64,000 bases of DNA from an uncultured Alphaproteobacteria bacterium (lineage in GTDB: Bacteria; Pseudomonadota; Alphaproteobacteria; Micropepsales; Micropepsaceae). Positions 60,636 through 64,000 of the stretch are shown here, piece after piece (the first letter of the stretch is position 1; each line of letters starts with the position of its first letter). Made by a program: the position numbers and the translations under genes. Under the pieces are notes generated by a model, which was not told where the DNA came from, searched no databases, and was given only the letters and a program-made list of their open reading frames with translations. The stretch spans positions 1-64,000 of the forward strand of contig CADEFU010000016.1 of assembly GCA_902826695.1 (NCBI GenBank), given 5' to 3'.

Positions 60636-61853
60636 TTGCCGACCTTCGCCTATGAAGCCACAAGCCCACAGGGCGGTGTGACGCGCGGCGTGATTGAAGC
60701 GCCGACGCGATCGGCGGCGGTTGAGCGCATCTTGGGCCAGGGGCAAACGCCCATGCGCCTCACGGAGCAGAGCGTGGGCGCGGCGGCGCCGGCTTTCGAG
60801 CGGTGGCTGTGGCCGCAATGGAATCTGAGCGCGCAACGCTTGTCGATCGTCCGCGAGTTGAGCTTGCTCTTGCGCGCGGGCTTGAGCGTGGAGCGTGCGC
60901 TGGTGGCGATGCAAGGGCTCGCAAAGAACGCACGCACCAAGGCGACGCTGGCGCAACTTCTGGAAGGTCTGCGTGCCGGCGACGCACTGTCCACGGCCAT
61001 GGGCCGCGCGGGGCCGTTGTTCCCGGAGGCAATGCGCAAACTCATTGCCGCGGGCGAAGCGAGCGGGCGCCTTGCCGAAGTGACCGCACGCCTGGCGCAA
61101 GCGCACACACGCAACAAGGAGCTGACGGATCGCGTCGTCTCGGCGCTGATCTACCCCGCGCTGCTCGTCATTGTGATGCTCGCGGTGTTGGTGATGATCT
61201 TCACGGTCGTGCTCCCGCGTCTCGAGCCCATGTTCGCGCAATCGACCGGCGCCCTGCCGTGGCCCACGGCGCTTCTGCTTGGCACCTCGTGGTTTCTGGG
61301 TCTCTTCGGCGTTTGGCTGCTGATCGCCCTCATCGCGGGGCTGGTCTACCTTATGTACGCCTTGCGTAGGCCGGGCGTGCAACTCGCCCTCGATCGCTTC
61401 GCGACGAACGCGCGCCTCACGCTGGACCTGCCGCGCCGCTACCAAGCGGCACAGTTCTGCCGAAACCTAGGCATGCTTCTCGACGGCGGCATGACGTTGA
61501 ACCGCGCCCTCGAAGCGGCGGAAGCCGCGATGTCGAACCGCTACATGCGCTCGTTCATGCCCAAGCTGATCGACGACGTGCGCCAGGGCCGCACGCTGAA
61601 AGCGGCGCTCGAAGGGGCGGGTGTATTCCCCCGCCTGACCGTCGAGTTCGCCGCCGTCGGTGAAGAAACCGGCCGCATCGGCGCGATGATGAACGAGGCC
61701 GCCGACATTCTCGATCGCGACGTGCAGACCGAAATGGACCGCTTGTCCGCGCTGCTGCTGCCTGCGGTCACGATCGTGCTCGGCGCGATCGTTGCGGCGA
61801 TCATGGCGGGCGTCGTCACCGGCATCCTTGCCGCCAACGACTTGGCGCTGTGA
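60636..61853 (+). CDS. gspF: Type II secretion inner-membrane protein GspF
   Basis: 405 residues from a TTG at 60636, chosen because LPTFAYEATSPQGG matches the family start; an upstream TTG at 60597 would add 13 residues. Two T2SF domains (about 60-185: LSLLLRAGLSVERALVAMQG, and 260-385: FCRNLGMLLDGGMTLNRALE) and three membrane helices (about 160-185, 215-240 and 370-398). It is the platform protein linking the assembly ATPase to the pseudopilus. First gene visible of a gsp operon diverging from ndvB. Confidence 0.92.
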   Translation: MPTFAYEATSPQGGVTRGVIEAPTRSAAVERILGQGQTPMRLTEQSVGAAAPAFERWLWPQWNLSAQRLSIVRELSLLLRAGLSVERALVAMQGLAKNARTKATLAQLLEGLRAGDALSTAMGRAGPLFPEAMRKLIAAGEASGRLAEVTARLAQAHTRNKELTDRVVSALIYPALLVIVMLAVLVMIFTVVLPRLEPMFAQSTGALPWPTALLLGTSWFLGLFGVWLLIALIAGLVYLMYALRRPGVQLALDRFATNARLTLDLPRRYQAAQFCRNLGMLLDGGMTLNRALEAAEAAMSNRYMRSFMPKLIDDVRQGRTLKAALEGAGVFPRLTVEFAAVGEETGRIGAMMNEAADILDRDVQTEMDRLSALLLPAVTIVLGAIVAAIMAGVVTGILAANDLAL

Positions 61854-61854
61854 C

Positions 61855-62223
61855 ATGGCGCGCGGTTACTCGCTTTTGGAGCTTGTCGTAGCCTTGGCGA
61901 TCATGGGGCTGATCGCGGCCGTTGCGGCGCCGGTCCTGATCGGTGGCATCGATCGCATGACGCTGAATGCCGACGCACGCGAGGTCGCGACAAAGCTCCG
62001 CGCCCTGCGCGAGACGGCGTTGGATACGCAAAGCGAAATCGCCGTCACGCCCGGCGCCTTCGACATCGCGGCCGGCACGGGCATGGACTTTCCCAAAGGC
62101 GGGCTCGTGATCGCGGCTGACGGCACGGCGGGCGGAACATTGCGGCTGACGCGCGGCAACGCCACGGCGCGCATCTCGGTAAACCGTTTGACGGGGCGCA
62201 TCACGGTGGAGAACGCACCATGA
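61855..62223 (+). CDS. gspH: Type II secretion minor pseudopilin GspH
   Basis: 122 residues. Prepilin motif RGYSLLELVVALAIMGLIAA (cleavage after Gly4, Glu at +5). The short globular part is beta-rich, with a conserved end RISVNRLTGRITVEN. Follows gspF directly, without gspG in between. Confidence 0.85.
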   Translation: MARGYSLLELVVALAIMGLIAAVAAPVLIGGIDRMTLNADAREVATKLRALRETALDTQSEIAVTPGAFDIAAGTGMDFPKGGLVIAADGTAGGTLRLTRGNATARISVNRLTGRITVENAP

Positions 62224-62615
62224 CGGACGAGCGCGGCTTCACGCTTGTCGAAGCGCTCGTCGCGTTCGCCATTCTGGCAATCATGCTGGTGGCACTCTAC
62301 GGCGCTGTCGGCACGAGCCTGACCGGCCTCGCGCGTTCGGCCAAGTACGAGGAGGCGATGCTGATCGCCGAAGGGCGCCTCGCCGAACTCACCGCCTTGC
62401 GCATGCTGCCGCAAGTACTGGAAGGAACGATCGAAGGAACGAGCCACCGCTGGCGGATCGAAGCGATCGCGCCCGAGAGGGCCGAGTTCGCCGAAACATC
62501 CATCTCACCCCTGCGGCCGCAACGGATCAAGCTGACTGTGTCGTGGCAGGAGAACGGCGCGCCGCGCGAAATCGCCGTCGAACGCCAGCTCCTGCTCTGG
62601 CGGGAGCCACGCTGA
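62220..62615 (+). CDS. gspI: Type II secretion minor pseudopilin GspI
   Basis: 131 residues, ATGA overlap with gspH. Prepilin motif ERGFTLVEALVAFAILAIML; the rest matches the small GspI fold (YEEAMLIAEGRLAELTAL, then IKLTVSWQENGAPREIAVER). Forms the pseudopilus tip complex with GspJ and GspK. Confidence 0.9.
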   Translation: MTDERGFTLVEALVAFAILAIMLVALYGAVGTSLTGLARSAKYEEAMLIAEGRLAELTALRMLPQVLEGTIEGTSHRWRIEAIAPERAEFAETSISPLRPQRIKLTVSWQENGAPREIAVERQLLLWREPR

Positions 62616-63241
62616 TGCGCAACCAAGCGGGATACTCGCTGGTCGAACTCGCAATCGTGCTCGCTTTGCTGGGTCTCATCTCGCTCGCGATCGCGGGCAG
62701 CCTGCAGTTCGGCGCACGCGTGTGGGAGCGCACGGAGCAGGAAATCGCCGCAACCGAAACCGCCCGCGGCAGCCACGCGCTGCTGGGGACATTGCTTTCG
62801 CACCTCTATCCCCGGGCAGCGGCGGAGGGGTCCGAAACCGCGTTCGACGGCGCGGCCGACCGCATGACGTTTCTGACCGACGCGTCGTCGGCCTATGGCG
62901 CCGGCGGCATCGCGCGCGTGACGCTGTCCTTAAAGAAGGTGCGCGGCGCCGTAGCGCTTGTGCTCAGCCACGAAGCCGAAGAGGGCGCATCGTCAGCGCA
63001 GGAGGAGGTTCTCTTCGGCGGCGCCGAGCGCATCGCCTTCGCCTACGCGGAGGTCAAAGATGGGGCCGTTGCTTGGTCCGACGCGTGGGCGGGCAAAACG
63101 AGCTTCCCGGCGCTGATCCGCGTGCGCGCCGCGTTCCCCAAAGGCGCCGGCACTTGGCCCGATCTAATCGTCCGCCCCCGCATCGACCGCGCCCCAAACT
63201 GCATTTTCGATCCGGTCTCGTTCGGGTGCCGCAATGGCTGA
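62615..63241 (+). CDS. gspJ: Type II secretion minor pseudopilin GspJ
   Basis: 208 residues; the start shares one base with the gspI stop (TGATG). Prepilin motif QAGYSLVELAIVLALLGLIS, then a long alpha helix (RVWERTEQEIAATETARGSH) and a beta-rich head with MTFLTDASSAYG and IAFAYAEVKDGAVAWSDAWA. Partner of GspI and GspK. Confidence 0.9.
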   Translation: MRNQAGYSLVELAIVLALLGLISLAIAGSLQFGARVWERTEQEIAATETARGSHALLGTLLSHLYPRAAAEGSETAFDGAADRMTFLTDASSAYGAGGIARVTLSLKKVRGAVALVLSHEAEEGASSAQEEVLFGGAERIAFAYAEVKDGAVAWSDAWAGKTSFPALIRVRAAFPKGAGTWPDLIVRPRIDRAPNCIFDPVSFGCRNG

Positions 63242-64000
63242 GCGTAGGCACGAACGCGGCATCGCCCTGGTCGCGGTGTTGGGATTCCTGACCGTGATGT
63301 CGCTTCTCGTTTTGAGCGTGACGAGCGCCGTGCGCACATCGCTGAACGCAAGCGCCCGCCACCTCGCGCGGCTGCAGGCACAGGCCGCCGTCGACAGCGG
63401 CATCGAGCTCGCGGTCAACCAGCTCATCGACGGTCAACAACTCGCGCCACCCGTGCTCGCCACCCCCCAAGAGCTGGAGATCGGCGGCTACAAAGTCGTC
63501 GTCACCGCGCGCCCCGAAAGCGCCAAGATCGATCTCAACTTCGCCGATGTCGCGCTGCTGATGGGGATGTTCCGCGCTGCCGGGGCAGGGGACGACGCGG
63601 CAAGCGCGCTCGCCTCCGCCGTCCTCGATTGGCGCGATGGCGACGACCTGCTCCACCTCAACGGTGCGGAGAAGAAGGAATACGCGGCCGCGGGCCTCAA
63701 ATACGGCCCCGCGGACAAGCCGTTCGAGAGCGTCGACGAACTTCGCCTCGTGCTGGGCGTCACACCCGCTTTGTTCGCGTGCCTCCGCAGCGAGGTCACC
63801 GTCCTGGCGCAGCGCGCGAGCGTCGATGTTGACCACGCCTCACCGCTCGTGCGGACCGCCGCCGGGGTCAGTCCCGACAACCCGAAAGGAAGCGCCTCGA
63901 CCTTCAGCGTGATCTCCGGCCAAGCGGTTGGCGCCGGCGAGGTGTACGAAATCACCGCGCGCCTCGATGACCGCCGGCGCGGCATTCGCCGAAGCGAGCG
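63234..64000 (+). CDS. gspK: Type II secretion minor pseudopilin GspK, cut by the window end
   Basis: The first 255 codons are present; the gene continues beyond 64000. It starts eight bases before the gspJ stop. N-terminal prepilin-like segment ERGIALVAVLGFLTVMSLLV; GspK lacks the usual Glu+5, as here. Family features: SAKIDLNFADVALLMGMFRA, VLDWRDGDDL, YGPADKPFESVDELRLVLGV, typical of the GspK inserted helical domain. Sits at the pseudopilus tip. Confidence 0.92.
   Translation, partial: MAERRHERGIALVAVLGFLTVMSLLVLSVTSAVRTSLNASARHLARLQAQAAVDSGIELAVNQLIDGQQLAPPVLATPQELEIGGYKVVVTARPESAKIDLNFADVALLMGMFRAAGAGDDAASALASAVLDWRDGDDLLHLNGAEKKEYAAAGLKYGPADKPFESVDELRLVLGVTPALFACLRSEVTVLAQRASVDVDHASPLVRTAAGVSPDNPKGSASTFSVISGQAVGAGEVYEITARLDDRRRGIRRSE

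Overview
The window reads as chromosome from an alphaproteobacterium. The evidence is a heme pathway that starts with 5-aminolevulinate synthase (hemA) plus hemB, a MucR/Ros regulator, an LdtR-type MarR regulator, a K+-independent H+-pyrophosphatase, the nrdR-ribD-ribE-ribBA-ribH-nusB-thiL operon, a giant cyclic beta-1,2-glucan synthase, and above all the alphaproteobacterial general stress response (PhyR, NepR, EcfG). Base composition is high-GC throughout, except for a visibly AT-richer patch at about 330-1250. The genus cannot be resolved from the sequence alone.

Layout. 1-1260: accessory patch with the start of a REP-associated tyrosine transposase (RAYT), a HEAT-repeat-like protein, and a truncated small gene fused to a RAYT-type end sequence. 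1589-7380: a secreted protein, hemB, a valine-degradation set (acyl-CoA dehydrogenase, membrane protein, 3-hydroxyisobutyryl-CoA hydrolase, mmsB) and ldtR. 7450-9596: a two-gene accessory operon (membrane-anchored NUDIX-like protein plus HAD hydrolase). 9722-25523: housekeeping genes, including hemA, mucR, the riboflavin/nusB/thiL operon, hppA, bamE, a cytochrome bc1 chaperone, DUF177, rpmF-plsX-fabH-ihfA-merR and a DUF3147 membrane protein, then tRNA-Pro(GGG).

25893-60491 is the most striking part: a block of about 35 kb built around the general stress response. It carries nepR-ecfG-histidine kinase divergent from phyR, a second EcfG-type sigma factor, a second NepR-like protein, two further HWE-type kinases (one fused to CheB and CheR domains) and a single-domain response regulator. 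Between them lie many small envelope and stress proteins: Fe-superoxide dismutase, YflT, three PRC-barrel proteins, DUF883, DUF3309, glycine zipper, SYLF, CsbD, OmpA, GlsB, RcnB, hemerythrin, an AI-2E permease and a fourfold-repeat secreted protein. By eye I find 22 sites matching GGAAC-N16/17-CGTT or differing by one base, each upstream of a gene in the correct orientation. The block therefore looks like a physically clustered EcfG regulon. The last site lies upstream of the 2851-residue cyclic glucan synthase, which suggests that periplasmic glucan synthesis is part of the stress response.

60636-64000: the start of a type II secretion operon (gspF-gspH-gspI-gspJ-gspK, cut by the window end) that lacks gspG between gspF and gspH.
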